Assembly: GCA_900550035.1 (NCBI GenBank)
Contig: URQS01000014.1
Location: 1-64,000, forward strand
DNA length: 64,000 bases
Direction: 5' to 3'
Origin: an uncultured Prevotella sp.
Lineage (GTDB): Bacteria; Bacteroidota; Bacteroidia; Bacteroidales; Bacteroidaceae
Shown here: positions 1-8,568 of the stretch, one piece after another
Numbering within the stretch: position 1 is the first letter of the stretch
How the letters are laid out: every line of letters starts with the position of its first letter
The notes under the pieces: model-generated
Databases searched by the model: none
What the model saw: the letters and a program-made list of their open reading frames with translations, nothing else
Told to the model about the DNA's origin: nothing
Translations under genes and position numbers: made by a program

Positions 1-377
1 TGGATAAGACCGATAGATTACGAGACTACGGACTCGCTTTTCTATTGTACGAACAGGGCCTTGGCCTCTGTGGGTACGAACTTATTCGTGAATTATTCAT
101 ATTTGTAAAATTAATTTTGAACAGTTACTTACTTGTTAATACACTATAACATAAAGTAATTACAATTCATTCATAGCACACCATATACCTATCAACAAAA
201 CGCTGATACACAAGTTTTATTGTAAATTATTAAAACATATTATTATTCTCATTTAACCAATAAAAATCATATATACCCTTGCATTCCCTTGCGCCAGTCA
301 TTACCTTTGCACTGCCCCGACGCGTTCTTTGGCTTGTTTACATACTTTTTGTTGCATGCTTCATAAGTGAAGAAACA
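1..377. other. Left-edge non-coding stretch
   Basis: No supportable gene is seen in this AT-rich stretch. A weak imperfect hairpin (arms around 53-60 and 63-71) lies near the left edge. The only clear structure is the 73-bp repeat copy at 278-350, described separately. A short open frame at the extreme left could be the tail of a gene outside the window, but nothing in it is recognisable. Confidence 0.4.
278..350. repeat. 73-bp direct repeat, copy A
   Basis: This stretch matches 1673-1745 at about 67 of 73 positions without gaps. Both copies contain the block ATTACCTTTGCA, which resembles a Bacteroidetes -7 element on the plus strand, and end in TTGGCTTGTTTACATACTTT. The copies bracket the AAA ATPase gene and the 46-residue gene. 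The function is unknown. Confidence 0.85.
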
Positions 378-518
378 TCAATCCTCATAGTATGAGGTAC
401 GCAAATGTTCGGTTTTCATTGCTTCGAACTTTTCCTCACTCCATGAGCCAGAATCCCATAACTTGTCCATTTCCCTTTGCATACGCTCATTCATTGTTTT
501 CAATTTCTCTACCGACAT
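378..518 (-). CDS. Small 46-residue charged protein
   Basis: This is a short open frame starting at the ATG at 516-518 and ending at the TGA at 378-380. The product is about 46 residues, starts MSVEKLKTMNERMQREMDK and ends TSYYED. It is strongly charged, predicted helical, and contains a WDSGSWSEEKFE stretch. It has no signal peptide or membrane segment. It follows the AAA ATPase gene on the same strand after 72 bp and could be a small partner of it. I do not recognise the family. The codon use looks protein-like and the frame sits exactly between two copies of a repeat, which supports a real gene, but no homologue is known to me. Confidence 0.55.
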   Translation of the reverse strand: MSVEKLKTMNERMQREMDKLWDSGSWSEEKFEAMKTEHLRTSYYED

Positions 519-554
519 AATAATGCAATTTTTATGGTTACTATAGAAATGTTA

Positions 555-576
555 TTTGGCTTGTTTACATACTTTT
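555..576. repeat. Partial third copy of the left-edge repeat
   Basis: Twenty-two bases here are identical to the right-hand end of the 73-bp repeat (TTTGGCTTGTTTACATACTT plus two T). It lies between the AAA ATPase stop codon and the start of the small gene, so each gene of this left-edge group is followed by a copy of this end. Confidence 0.75.
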
Positions 577-590
577 CATATGCAGTTTCC

Positions 591-1637
591 TCATCTTATT
601 TCCTCCTCCCTATCAAGCAAATAGTTGAATTTTTCGAATTGATAATCATAAGATTTCAACTCATCCTGCATATTCTTGCGTAACGTGAATATCTTGACAT
701 CACTCTGACATTCCGGCATTTCGTCTTCAAGCAAAGTGTTCAATGCATTTAGGGAGTCTACACTATGAGTAGAAAGGAATACCTGTATATCATATTCTTG
801 CGACATCTTTAATATTGATTTCCACAAGGATTTCATAGACTTATAATAAAGTCCATTGTCCACTTCATCAATTATAAGAATTCCATTCTTTGCATTATAC
901 AACGCTGTCACTATAGTAAACAACTTACGTGTACCATCACCCATAAGATTTATCGGTATAAGCTTGTCAAGGCCAGTGTCAACCATAACATTGTGACCAA
1001 TTACCGTTACGTCTTTTATTCTCGGCTCTATAGAATTCAACACTTCTACTACCTTGGCTTTTTCCTTGTCTGTTACAATTTGATTGAAATGGCTAATGTA
1101 GTCATTGAAGTTATAACGTGGTGCCATATAGAATGCAGAAGGACACTTCGCATTTTCTTCAGCAGCAACAAAAGACAATTTAGAATCTTTAGCATTATAC
1201 ACCAATGCTGTACGATATTCTTTTGCGCCATATGTATATTTCTGATTGAGAGTGTATCTTTTCAACGTTTCAATCATACCATTCTGCATATCAGAAACGG
1301 GAATCTCATCAATCGTAGATTCCGAATACGTCATATCCAAACGCATAGATGAATTGTCAGCAAGGCATGCTTCTACATTTATGACATTGGCAACACCACA
1401 ATTATGGAAGAACAAGGTAAAGTCGTTTTTGTCTACTGTTGAATAGTTTCTGTTCACGTTTACCGCCAAGGGCAACGCAGGACTGTTTGCACCCAAAAGC
1501 ATGAGCACAGACTCCAATACAGAAGATTTACCACAGTTGTTGTTACCGAGGAACACATTCACCCTCGCCATGCCATTCACTTCGGCATAGCGGATTCCGC
1601 GGTAATTTCTTATTGTTATGTCCTTTATAATGTTCAT
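591..1637 (-). CDS. AAA family ATPase (AAA_15/AAA_21, OLD/RecF-like)
   Basis: The 348-residue product is an ABC-type ATPase of the SMC/RecF/OLD-like class. The start MNIIKDITIRNYRGI is followed by the Walker A motif GNNNCGKSS (about residues 31-39), a Walker B block ILIIDEVDNGL (about 254-264), and the H-loop region FLSTHSVDSL (about 287-296). No TOPRIM or other nuclease domain follows, so it is a stand-alone ATPase subunit. Such genes in Bacteroidetes are often accessory and linked to defence or unknown DNA transactions, but this one has no recognisable nuclease partner apart from the small downstream gene. Repeat copies flank it. The ATPase call is firm; the biological role is unknown. Confidence 0.88.
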   Translation of the reverse strand: MNIIKDITIRNYRGIRYAEVNGMARVNVFLGNNNCGKSSVLESVLMLLGANSPALPLAVNVNRNYSTVDKNDFTLFFHNCGVANVINVEACLADNSSMRLDMTYSESTIDEIPVSDMQNGMIETLKRYTLNQKYTYGAKEYRTALVYNAKDSKLSFVAAEENAKCPSAFYMAPRYNFNDYISHFNQIVTDKEKAKVVEVLNSIEPRIKDVTVIGHNVMVDTGLDKLIPINLMGDGTRKLFTIVTALYNAKNGILIIDEVDNGLYYKSMKSLWKSILKMSQEYDIQVFLSTHSVDSLNALNTLLEDEMPECQSDVKIFTLRKNMQDELKSYDYQFEKFNYLLDREEEIR

Positions 1638-1672
1638 TCAAACACTTTTTATTACTACTAAATTCTCTTACT

Positions 1673-1745
1673 CTTGCATTCCCTTGTGCCAGTTATTACC
1701 TTTGCAATGCCCTAATGCGTTCTTTGGCTTGTTTACATACTTTTT
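1673..1745. repeat. 73-bp direct repeat, copy B
   Basis: This is the second copy of the repeat seen at 278-350, in the same orientation, about 92 percent identical by eye. It lies between the two ATPase genes. The internal TTATTACCTTTGCA resembles a TAnnTTTG promoter element, but the gene on its plus-strand side runs the other way, so a promoter role is doubtful. Confidence 0.85.
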
Positions 1746-1764
1746 TATTATATGACACCTGACC

Positions 1765-3303
1765 TTACTCAATAACCCACTGCTCTACCCCACGTGTCTG
1801 GCTTGAGAAGTTGACACCTATTTTATATATACGGCGCTTGTCCATGGCGAAGGGCTCTGCATAGCCGGAGTCATTGATTTGGCGTAATGCTTCCTCGGCT
1901 GTACGGTCGAGTTTGCACTCTATTATATAAATATAGTCGGGAGTCTGAATGACGGCATCGATGCGACCGTCGCTTGTTGGACGCTCCACCTGAGTGTAGA
2001 ATCCCATAATCTTGAAGACAAGATACATTGCATTCTGGAAGTAAAGCTCAGCATCGCCCGCTACCTGATAGCTTGTATCGGCAAAGAACGCCTTCATGCG
2101 CTGCATAAAGCGTTCGGGATTGCCTGACTCTACATCCTGAACAAACTCGTCGACCATAAAAGGCGAATTATTGCCTGCCGATGTATATAACGGCAAAAGG
2201 AAATTGAGAAAACCTTCTTCCACTTCCTTGTTGGGAAAACCAAGTCGGTATTTCTTGAAACGCTCGTCGTAACCTTTTATAGTAAGGTAACCGCTCTGAT
2301 ATATCACGGGAATAGGATTGGTAGACATCGAATCAACGCTGTTTATAACGTCGGCAGATATCTGCTCCTTTGTAAGGTTCTCCAACTCGTAATGATGAAG
2401 CTTTAAGAGTTCTACAAGGAATGTTGGGGTACCGGTTTCAAACCAATATGCATTATACTCCAACTTTGACATTGTGTTTAGAACACTGTATGGGTTATAT
2501 ATTCCTATGCTGCCAGACTTAAAATGATATCCATCATAATTAATCCTAAGCTCTTCAAGTGTATCCTCTTCTGTCTTACCGGTAGCATCGCTCAGTTCTG
2601 CTATTCCTTCTTTGAAATTAGCCTTCAGTTCCTTCTCCGTTATACCGCAGATACTGATAAAGCGGCTGTCCATAGAGATGTCCATAAGATTGTTGAGGTC
2701 GCTAAACACGCTCACCTTACCAAACTTAGTTACACCCGTAAGGAATGCAAATCGGATATATTTGTCCTGAGTTTTCAATACAGAGTAGAATGCCTTCAAC
2801 TCGTTACGATAGTTCTCCTGCAATTCCTTATCGTGAAATGTCTGCAAAATAGGCTTGTCGTATTCGTCGACAAGAATCACCACATTGCGTCCTTTCTTTT
2901 GGGCAGCACGCTCTACAACTCCCTTAAAGCGTAGAGCGAGTGTTGTTTCCGACTCTGACTTGCCATATTTCTTCTCCCAATTGCATAGATAATCGTTGAG
3001 TATTGCATACAGACTGCCACTTTCTCTGAAATTGGCTGTATTCAAGTCGATGTGAAGGATGGGATATTCGAGCCAATCTTGCTCCAAATCGTATATAGCA
3101 AGCCCCTCGAAGAGTTCTTTCTTTCCGCTGAAGTAAGCTTCAAGAGTAGATATTAGCAGACTTTTACCAAATCTCCTTGGACGGCTAAGAAAATAATACT
3201 GTCCCTCGTCAACAAGACGATATATCAACTTCGTCTTATCGACATACAAGAACTTGTCTTTTCTCAGTTTCTCGAAATTCTGTATTCCTACTGGATATCT
3301 CAT
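1765..3303 (-). CDS. AAA-ATPase-like / PD-(D/E)XK nuclease-like protein
   Basis: The 512-residue protein belongs to the large Bacteroidetes family with an N-terminal AAA-ATPase-like domain (Pfam AAA-ATPase_like) and a C-terminal PD-(D/E)XK nuclease-superfamily domain (former DUF1703). It starts MRYPVGIQNFEKLRKDK, carries the Walker A-like SRPRRFGKSLL (about residues 40-50), a Walker B-like VVILVDEYDKPI (about 141-152), and a nuclease-like D-x(10)-ECK signature in which IECKLDRT supplies the E and K (near residue 468). Many near-identical copies usually exist per genome, so it behaves like a proliferating accessory family. The biochemical role is not established. It is complete at both ends and has no obvious operon partner. 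Confidence 0.9.
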   Translation of the reverse strand: MRYPVGIQNFEKLRKDKFLYVDKTKLIYRLVDEGQYYFLSRPRRFGKSLLISTLEAYFSGKKELFEGLAIYDLEQDWLEYPILHIDLNTANFRESGSLYAILNDYLCNWEKKYGKSESETTLALRFKGVVERAAQKKGRNVVILVDEYDKPILQTFHDKELQENYRNELKAFYSVLKTQDKYIRFAFLTGVTKFGKVSVFSDLNNLMDISMDSRFISICGITEKELKANFKEGIAELSDATGKTEEDTLEELRINYDGYHFKSGSIGIYNPYSVLNTMSKLEYNAYWFETGTPTFLVELLKLHHYELENLTKEQISADVINSVDSMSTNPIPVIYQSGYLTIKGYDERFKKYRLGFPNKEVEEGFLNFLLPLYTSAGNNSPFMVDEFVQDVESGNPERFMQRMKAFFADTSYQVAGDAELYFQNAMYLVFKIMGFYTQVERPTSDGRIDAVIQTPDYIYIIECKLDRTAEEALRQINDSGYAEPFAMDKRRIYKIGVNFSSQTRGVEQWVIE

Positions 3304-3349
3304 ATTTATTCCTCCTTATAATAAGGTGCTTACTATGCTTATTTACTCT

Positions 3350-5935
3350 TTACTTCGTCAGATTGGCTATCGTAGCTATCATGGCGGCTATCGACGACAT
3401 GCTTGTTCCGAGGCTCATGGTCTCAGCCATGCTCATCTTGCGCTTCAGCTTGGCTGGCACTACAATCTCGCAACCCGGCATTACGCGTGCGCCATGGCTA
3501 ACCTTGGCTACACGACCGTTCATATATATGATGTAGGCGCGGTTCTTGACAGCATCGGTGGCATAGCCTCCTGCCTGGTCGATATAGTATGAGGCACGCT
3601 TGCCCTTCTCGTAGGCAATGGTATTGGCGTACATCACGGCACCGTTCACCTTGACTGTTCCGTTGTACTTAGGCACGATGAGGCGGTCGCCCTCGCGCAA
3701 CACTACGTCAGCATCGCTGCCTGGATTCTTCAAAGCTTCATCAAGGTCGATGCCTACAGGATACTCGTCGGGCACATTGAACTTGGCAAGCTCGGCATTC
3801 TTGGCTCCCTCGGCAGCCTGCTGTATACCACCTGCATTGTTGCTGCTTGCCGAAAGCTGAAGCAGATTCTTCTGCAACTGCTCCTGCTGCATGCGCAGTA
3901 CGGCACGCATGCGCTCCTTCTCTGTCTCATTGGCACGACGCATGAGGCGTGCTCCCTTGATATAGGCCAGTCCGTTGGAACCGCCCGACTTGCGGAACAG
4001 CTCACTCAATCGTACATTGTCCTTAGGCAAGGTATACATTCCGGCAAACACCACCTCGCCCTCAACGCTGACATTCTGCTGCTCGCTATAGGCAGGGCTG
4101 CGCATTACGTACACTTCGTCAAAAGGCATAAGCTTGAATTCGGGTCGTCCATCTATGGCGAAACCGTCCTTCAACGACACGGTGAAGGTCTGGGCTATGA
4201 CTGAGTCGGGACGCAGTGCCTTAGGGTCGGTGATACGTCGACTGATGTAGACATTGACAGACGAGGCACGGTCGGTAAGTCCGCCTGCCTGAAGCACGAA
4301 GTCTTCAACGGTCTCATTCTCGGCATAGCGATAAGTGCCGGGGAAGTTTACCTCGCCACGTATGGTAAGGGTGCGCTCCTGTATCTCCTCAGGACGGGTG
4401 GGAATGAAGAGCACATCGTTCTCCTTCAATGGTATGTCGGCTACACGTCCGCTCATAATGCCTGCTACATCGACGCGTATGGCCTCAAGCGAGCGGTCGG
4501 ACTTCATACGATGCATTACGGCACGGGCTGTAAAGGCTTTCTCAGTCACGCCTTCTGCCTGTGCAAGCAGAGTGCGCACGCTGTTGACTTGTTCACCCAG
4601 ATTGTACTTGCCGGGACGGAACACGGCTCCACGCACCTCAACGGTGTTGGCAAAGCGAGGCAGTATGGAGTCTACCTCAACCGAGTCGCCGTCGGCTATA
4701 TGGAAACTGGCAAAATCGAACTCGCCAACGTTATATACCGAATACTCGCGACCGGTTTTGCGATTGACACGTACTGCCTTGGTATAGGCATCGCCTGTGA
4801 ACGAACCTGCATATTTGAGGAGTGAAGCTACCGACTCGTTCTTCTTCATCTCGTAGAACATAGGACGCTTCACCTTGCCCGAAACGTTGACAAGGCAGTC
4901 GTAGGGACCTACCACGATAACATCGCCTTCGGCAAGACGCACGTTGCCCGTAAGGCGACCGTTGAGAATATAGTCGTAGATATCAACCACTGTAACAAGT
5001 CGACCGCTACGATACACCTTGATGTTACGCAGCGTACCGAGTTCGTTGGTGCCACCAGCCATATAAAGGGCGTGGAATACTGTGGCAAATGCCGACAGCG
5101 TGTATGTGCCAGGCAAGCGAACCTCGCCCATCACATTGACAAGGATAGTGCGTGTCTGACCTACTGTGAGTCGTACACGGCTGCTTGTATAGCGGCTGCC
5201 GAGCGTAGAACGCAGGCGTGCATTGGCCTGTGCCACGGTGAGTCCTGACACCTGAACCGGTCCGTAGCCATCGATTGTAACGTCGCCATCGGGCGATACG
5301 GTACATTGCTCGGTCTTCTGTGATGCTCCATAGATGTCGATAATTACGGCATCGCCAGGACCAAGACGATAGTTCTGAGGTGTGGCTATGTTCATGTTGG
5401 GCTCGAACGAAAGGAGCTTGCTATTGAAGATGTCACGACCGAACACACGGCTGGTGCTCTTCGATGGGTTGTCAGTATTTTCGTCGATGTCGCTCTTTAT
5501 CAATCCTGACATCTCTTTCTGGAAATCGACATATTCCTCATCGTTTTCGTCGTAGGTATGTGTATAGCTGTGGTCGGGCTGCGCCTTAACTCGTTGTGAA
5601 GAGTATTCGGCAGCCTCAGCATCGGCATTCTTGCCATAGTCATTGCGTGTCTTGCCATTGTTGGTGCGCATACGTGAGGCGTTGCTACCTTTCTTTGAAC
5701 CCACGGAACCCAATAAACCTTGATTCATCTGACTCTCGTACTTGTTGCGCACGCGGCGTATCTGCGAAATGTCAACACCACGCTGCATCAGTTTGGTTAC
5801 GATTTGGGCATTGGATGTGCCGGCTGCATGCTCCTTGGCTACAAATGACATAACCTGATCGTCGGTCATCGACTGTGCTGCTGCCGCCAAAGGCATCAGA
5901 AATGCGAGTAATATGTATACTATGTATCTTCTCAT
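3350..5935 (-). CDS. Outer-membrane polysaccharide export protein with multiple SLBB domains
   Basis: The 861-residue product starts with a signal peptide (MRRYIVYILLAFLMPLAAAAQ) and has a helical charged N-terminal region up to about residue 150. A polysaccharide export (Wza-like) domain follows near 185-265 (NYRLGPGDAVIIDIYG). Several SLBB beta-grasp repeats then appear, each beginning with a GEV or GxV strand such as VNVMGEVRLPGTY, TIRGEVNFPGTYRY and SVEGEVVFAGMYTLP. A hydrophobic C-terminal stretch ends the chain. The family forms the outer-membrane channel or gate for capsule or exopolysaccharide. It is longer than classical Wza (about 380 residues) but typical for Bacteroidetes SLBB proteins. 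No glycosyltransferase or Wzc-like neighbour is present, so it is an orphan export gene here. Confidence 0.88.
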   Translation of the reverse strand: MRRYIVYILLAFLMPLAAAAQSMTDDQVMSFVAKEHAAGTSNAQIVTKLMQRGVDISQIRRVRNKYESQMNQGLLGSVGSKKGSNASRMRTNNGKTRNDYGKNADAEAAEYSSQRVKAQPDHSYTHTYDENDEEYVDFQKEMSGLIKSDIDENTDNPSKSTSRVFGRDIFNSKLLSFEPNMNIATPQNYRLGPGDAVIIDIYGASQKTEQCTVSPDGDVTIDGYGPVQVSGLTVAQANARLRSTLGSRYTSSRVRLTVGQTRTILVNVMGEVRLPGTYTLSAFATVFHALYMAGGTNELGTLRNIKVYRSGRLVTVVDIYDYILNGRLTGNVRLAEGDVIVVGPYDCLVNVSGKVKRPMFYEMKKNESVASLLKYAGSFTGDAYTKAVRVNRKTGREYSVYNVGEFDFASFHIADGDSVEVDSILPRFANTVEVRGAVFRPGKYNLGEQVNSVRTLLAQAEGVTEKAFTARAVMHRMKSDRSLEAIRVDVAGIMSGRVADIPLKENDVLFIPTRPEEIQERTLTIRGEVNFPGTYRYAENETVEDFVLQAGGLTDRASSVNVYISRRITDPKALRPDSVIAQTFTVSLKDGFAIDGRPEFKLMPFDEVYVMRSPAYSEQQNVSVEGEVVFAGMYTLPKDNVRLSELFRKSGGSNGLAYIKGARLMRRANETEKERMRAVLRMQQEQLQKNLLQLSASSNNAGGIQQAAEGAKNAELAKFNVPDEYPVGIDLDEALKNPGSDADVVLREGDRLIVPKYNGTVKVNGAVMYANTIAYEKGKRASYYIDQAGGYATDAVKNRAYIIYMNGRVAKVSHGARVMPGCEIVVPAKLKRKMSMAETMSLGTSMSSIAAMIATIANLTK

Positions 5936-5998
5936 TATGAATTATTTGGTGAATACGTTAAACAGTGATATCTGTATTATAATTAACTGCAAAACGGC

Positions 5999-6748
5999 TT
6001 AATTGTTGTGTTCGTTGTCGACTTTTAGTGCTTTATCGCGAATATCGTTGAGAACCAATCCTGCTATGGTGAAGCCGAAGATGGCTGTAATGTGCGACAT
6101 ACTGCCGTTGGTCTGCTTGTTTGATTCAGGTTGCGGACCGACATTGTCAAGCAATTCCTCGCTATACACACACTGGAACTTATGGGCTGGCTTAAGTTGG
6201 GCTCGTTTCATGCGTTTGCGCAGGGCTGAACCAAGCGGACAGCCACGCACCTTCCAAAACTCTGCCACGCGTATTCTGGTTGGGTCCATCTTTAAGGCTG
6301 CACCCATCGAAGAGAAGAATACGGCATTGGTCTGACAAGCGCGCATAATGAGCGCCACCTTGTCTTTAAGTGAGTCGATGGCATCGATGATATAGTCGTA
6401 CTGGTCGAGACAGAACTCGTCGGCTGTCTCCTCGGTGAACATCTTCTGCAAGGCTGTGACCTCGCAATCAGGGTTGATCTGGAGCAATCGCTCCTTTAAA
6501 GCTTCAACCTTGACGCGACCTATGGTGTTGGTAGTGGCCATAAGCTGGCGGTTGACATTAGAGGCACACACGCTGTCGAAGTCGACTATCGTGATGCGAC
6601 GTATGCCCGATCGCACCAGACACTCAACACACCAACTACCCACACCGCCAACACCAAACACGATGACGCGCTTGGAGGCTATCTGATTCATCACATCGTT
6701 GCCCAAGAGCAATTCGGCTCTTTGGAATATATCATTTTCTTTACCCAT
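5999..6748 (-). CDS. tcdA: tRNA threonylcarbamoyladenosine dehydratase (ThiF/MoeB family)
   Basis: The product of about 249 residues is an E1-like ATP-dependent enzyme that cyclises t6A37 to ct6A in tRNA. The nucleotide-binding Rossmann motif VIVFGVGGVGSWCVECLVRS is near the N-terminus, followed by DFDSVCASNVNRQ (ATP-contacting Asp, Asn and Arg) and DAIDSLKDKVAL. The C-terminal part with VRGCPLGSALRKRMKR is typical of the TcdA/CsdL branch rather than ThiF or MoeB, and no sulphur-carrier gene is nearby. The start at MGKENDIFQRAELLLG is chosen because it opens the conserved domain; an upstream in-frame ATG would add 19 residues. It is divergent in function from its neighbours and probably monocistronic. 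Confidence 0.88.
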   Translation of the reverse strand: MGKENDIFQRAELLLGNDVMNQIASKRVIVFGVGGVGSWCVECLVRSGIRRITIVDFDSVCASNVNRQLMATTNTIGRVKVEALKERLLQINPDCEVTALQKMFTEETADEFCLDQYDYIIDAIDSLKDKVALIMRACQTNAVFFSSMGAALKMDPTRIRVAEFWKVRGCPLGSALRKRMKRAQLKPAHKFQCVYSEELLDNVGPQPESNKQTNGSMSHITAIFGFTIAGLVLNDIRDKALKVDNEHNN

Positions 6749-6836
6749 TGTCTTTCTCACTTTGTTTGTCAAGTGCAAAGTTACGGAATAAAGGAATATA
6801 AACAATGGAAAAGAAGGGGATTTTACACAATAACAA

Positions 6837-6862
6837 TAGCGGAGGTCTTCCGGCCTCCGCTA
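6837..6862 (-). terminator. Hairpin after the lipoprotein gene
   Basis: TAGCGGAGG and CCTCCGCTA form a perfect 9-bp stem around an 8-base loop, between the end of the lipoprotein gene (stop at 6923) and the start of tcdA. A second small hairpin (CGGAC-GGGA-GTCCG, 6898-6911) precedes it. It probably ends transcription of the minus-strand lipoprotein gene, although no long T-run follows. Confidence 0.5.
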
Positions 6863-6922
6863 CTAAAGTTTGCTGTTTTAATATTCTTGCTGTGCGTCGG
6901 ACGGGAGTCCGCCGTTCATATA

Positions 6923-7615
6923 TTATCTGCGACGCAGAGTCTTCGGCATGTTACTGTCGATGCGCTTCAGTGTGAGGCCCTTGCCGTACGACTTGCCCTG
7001 CGATGTTGTCTGTACAGAGTCAGAACCAAGAGCACGTGTGCCGCGACTTGTGACACGCTCGCAGTCGAACGTTATGTACTCGTCAACGTTGATGCCTTCC
7101 ATAACTCCGTTGAACAAATCCTGCTTCTCTTTATCACTCCATCCGAGGAAGAAACCGGATGTATCGGAATTGCCATTGGCATCGAGAACGTATCGATAAC
7201 CGCTATTGATATACTCTATATTGATGTCGCCTGTACGCGGGTCGATATACCACTTGAAGCGACTGACATTGGTTTCGCCATTGTCGGCATAGTCGGTCTC
7301 GTAACCTGTACCGTTGCACGACTTGGAAGTGTACTGTGTAAAGGTGAACTCTACATCGAAGTAAGCAGTATACCACTGACCATCTTCTTTAAAATCGCTC
7401 TTGGCATTACCTGTCCATGTACCATTGAGGGTGCGAGCCATCGAAACAAGCTCGTTATCGCCATGATCGAATGGTTTGTCGTACCAGTCATAATTGTCAT
7501 ACCAGTCGCCATAATAGTCGTCATACCAATAATCATCGTCGGTATCGCAACTTGTGAACATTGCCGGTGTCAATGCCAACATTACCATTGTAAGGAAAAT
7601 ATAAACTCGTTTCAT
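6923..7615 (-). CDS. Putative lipoprotein of unknown function
   Basis: The 230-residue product has a lipoprotein signal peptide: MKRVYIFLTMVMLALTP with a lipobox-like FTSC and the Cys at about residue 23. An unusually Tyr/Asp/Trp-rich linker follows (DDYWYDDYYGDWYDNYDWYD). A globular domain then contains LNGTWTGNAKSDF and a series of beta strands resembling a lipocalin-like or heat-shock HslJ-like barrel, but I cannot assign it. The C-terminus is basic (PKTLRRR). A promoter with a TATCTTTG -7 element precedes it. It is probably monocistronic and cell-envelope located. Export is clear from the sequence; the function is unknown. Confidence 0.7.
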   Translation of the reverse strand: MKRVYIFLTMVMLALTPAMFTSCDTDDDYWYDDYYGDWYDNYDWYDKPFDHGDNELVSMARTLNGTWTGNAKSDFKEDGQWYTAYFDVEFTFTQYTSKSCNGTGYETDYADNGETNVSRFKWYIDPRTGDINIEYINSGYRYVLDANGNSDTSGFFLGWSDKEKQDLFNGVMEGINVDEYITFDCERVTSRGTRALGSDSVQTTSQGKSYGKGLTLKRIDSNMPKTLRRR

Positions 7616-7644
7616 AATGTATGTGTTTTAATTGTTTTCTGATG

Positions 7645-7675
7645 CAAAGATAGAAAAACATAATAATACGGCAAC
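7645..7675 (-). promoter_or_regulatory. Bacteroidetes-type promoter of the lipoprotein gene
   Basis: Read on the minus strand, TATCTTTG (7645-7652) fits the -7 consensus TAnnTTTG and GTTG (7672-7675) lies 19 bp upstream as a -33 element. It sits about 30 bp before the start codon of the lipoprotein gene. Confidence 0.6.
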
Positions 7676-7821
7676 GTATAAAATCCATAATAGTAAGTAG
7701 GGAAATCCCTATTTGCTATTAATGGAGCCATAAAAACGACATTACAGTTGCCTATGTAGATAATAATGTATAAATTTGCCATATACATATATTATATACA
7801 ATAATCAAAAATCATAAAGAC

Positions 7822-8457
7822 ATGAAAGTATTTCAAAGTTCGGTTGTACGCGCATTGTGCGCTATAATAGTAGGAGCGCTGATTGTGAAATATCGCGAAC
7901 TTACAGTGACATGGATAACAATAGCCATAGGCGTGCTTTTCTTCCTGTCGGGAGTGTTCTCGTGCGTGGCATATTTCATAGCACGTGGCAAGAGCAGCGA
8001 CGTACAGGTGTTTGATGCTAACGGCAGACAGATTACGGGACTGAGACCAACATTCCCCATTGTAGGACTGGGCAGCCTCATCTTGGGACTGATACTCGCA
8101 CTGATGCCAAACACGTTTGTGCAAAGCCTGATGTATATACTTGCGGCAATGCTCATTTTGGGTGCCGTGACTCAGATGGTGAATCTTGTGGCGGCTTCGC
8201 GCATGGCACGCATCGGATTCTACTACTGGATTATGCCAGCACTGACACTGTTTATCGGTATCGTGGCAATAGTGTCGCCGTCGTCGATTGCGTCGGCTCC
8301 GCTGTTCGTAATAGGTTGGACTATGATTGTATACGGTATTGTTGAGCTGACCAACGCCATTAAGCTGCACCGCCTGCGCCGTGCTTTCGAGCGCAGCGTG
8401 AGCACTACTGTAGAGGGGGAAAACCAGCAAGCACAAAAGGCAGAAAACCAACAATAG
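7822..8457 (+). CDS. DUF308 (HdeD-like) membrane protein
   Basis: The 211-residue protein has about six hydrophobic segments in pairs, for example VRALCAIIVGALIV, WITIAIGVLFFLSGVFSCVA, IVGLGSLILGLILAL, LMYILAAMLILGAVTQMV, MPALTLFIGIVAIVSP and LFVIGWTMIVYGIVELTNA. This repeated two-helix pattern with a WxxxxxG...G(V/I)L(F/L) signature is that of the DUF308/HdeD family of inner-membrane proteins. The C-terminal tail is polar and Gln/Glu-rich. A promoter with TAAATTTG at 7771-7778 and a TTG 20 bp upstream precedes it. The exact function in Bacteroidetes is unknown; HdeD in enterobacteria is tied to acid stress. Confidence 0.8.
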   Translation: MKVFQSSVVRALCAIIVGALIVKYRELTVTWITIAIGVLFFLSGVFSCVAYFIARGKSSDVQVFDANGRQITGLRPTFPIVGLGSLILGLILALMPNTFVQSLMYILAAMLILGAVTQMVNLVAASRMARIGFYYWIMPALTLFIGIVAIVSPSSIASAPLFVIGWTMIVYGIVELTNAIKLHRLRRAFERSVSTTVEGENQQAQKAENQQ

Positions 8458-8489
8458 GGATTTTCCCACCCGCGTTTAGGGAAAATCCT

Positions 8490-8520
8490 TTTGCCAGCCA
8501 ACAATGTGTATGTAACTTTG
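8490..8520 (+). promoter_or_regulatory. Bacteroidetes-type promoter
   Basis: TTTG at 8490-8493 and TAACTTTG at 8513-8520 are separated by 19 bp, a perfect fit to the sigma-ABfr consensus TTTG-N19-TAnnTTTG. It lies about 50 bp upstream of the secreted FGSR-repeat protein gene. Confidence 0.8.
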
Positions 8521-8568
8521 CAAGTGTAAAAAGAAAACATTTGTCGAACAATATAAAACATATACATT

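Noticed and set aside
1..110. Partial gene at the left edge
   Set aside because: Short open frames exist on both strands but show no recognisable domain, so no gene is called.
278..310. Plus-strand promoter in the 73-bp repeat
   Set aside because: The ATTACCTTTGCA block fits a -7 element, but no plus-strand gene follows either copy at a useful distance.
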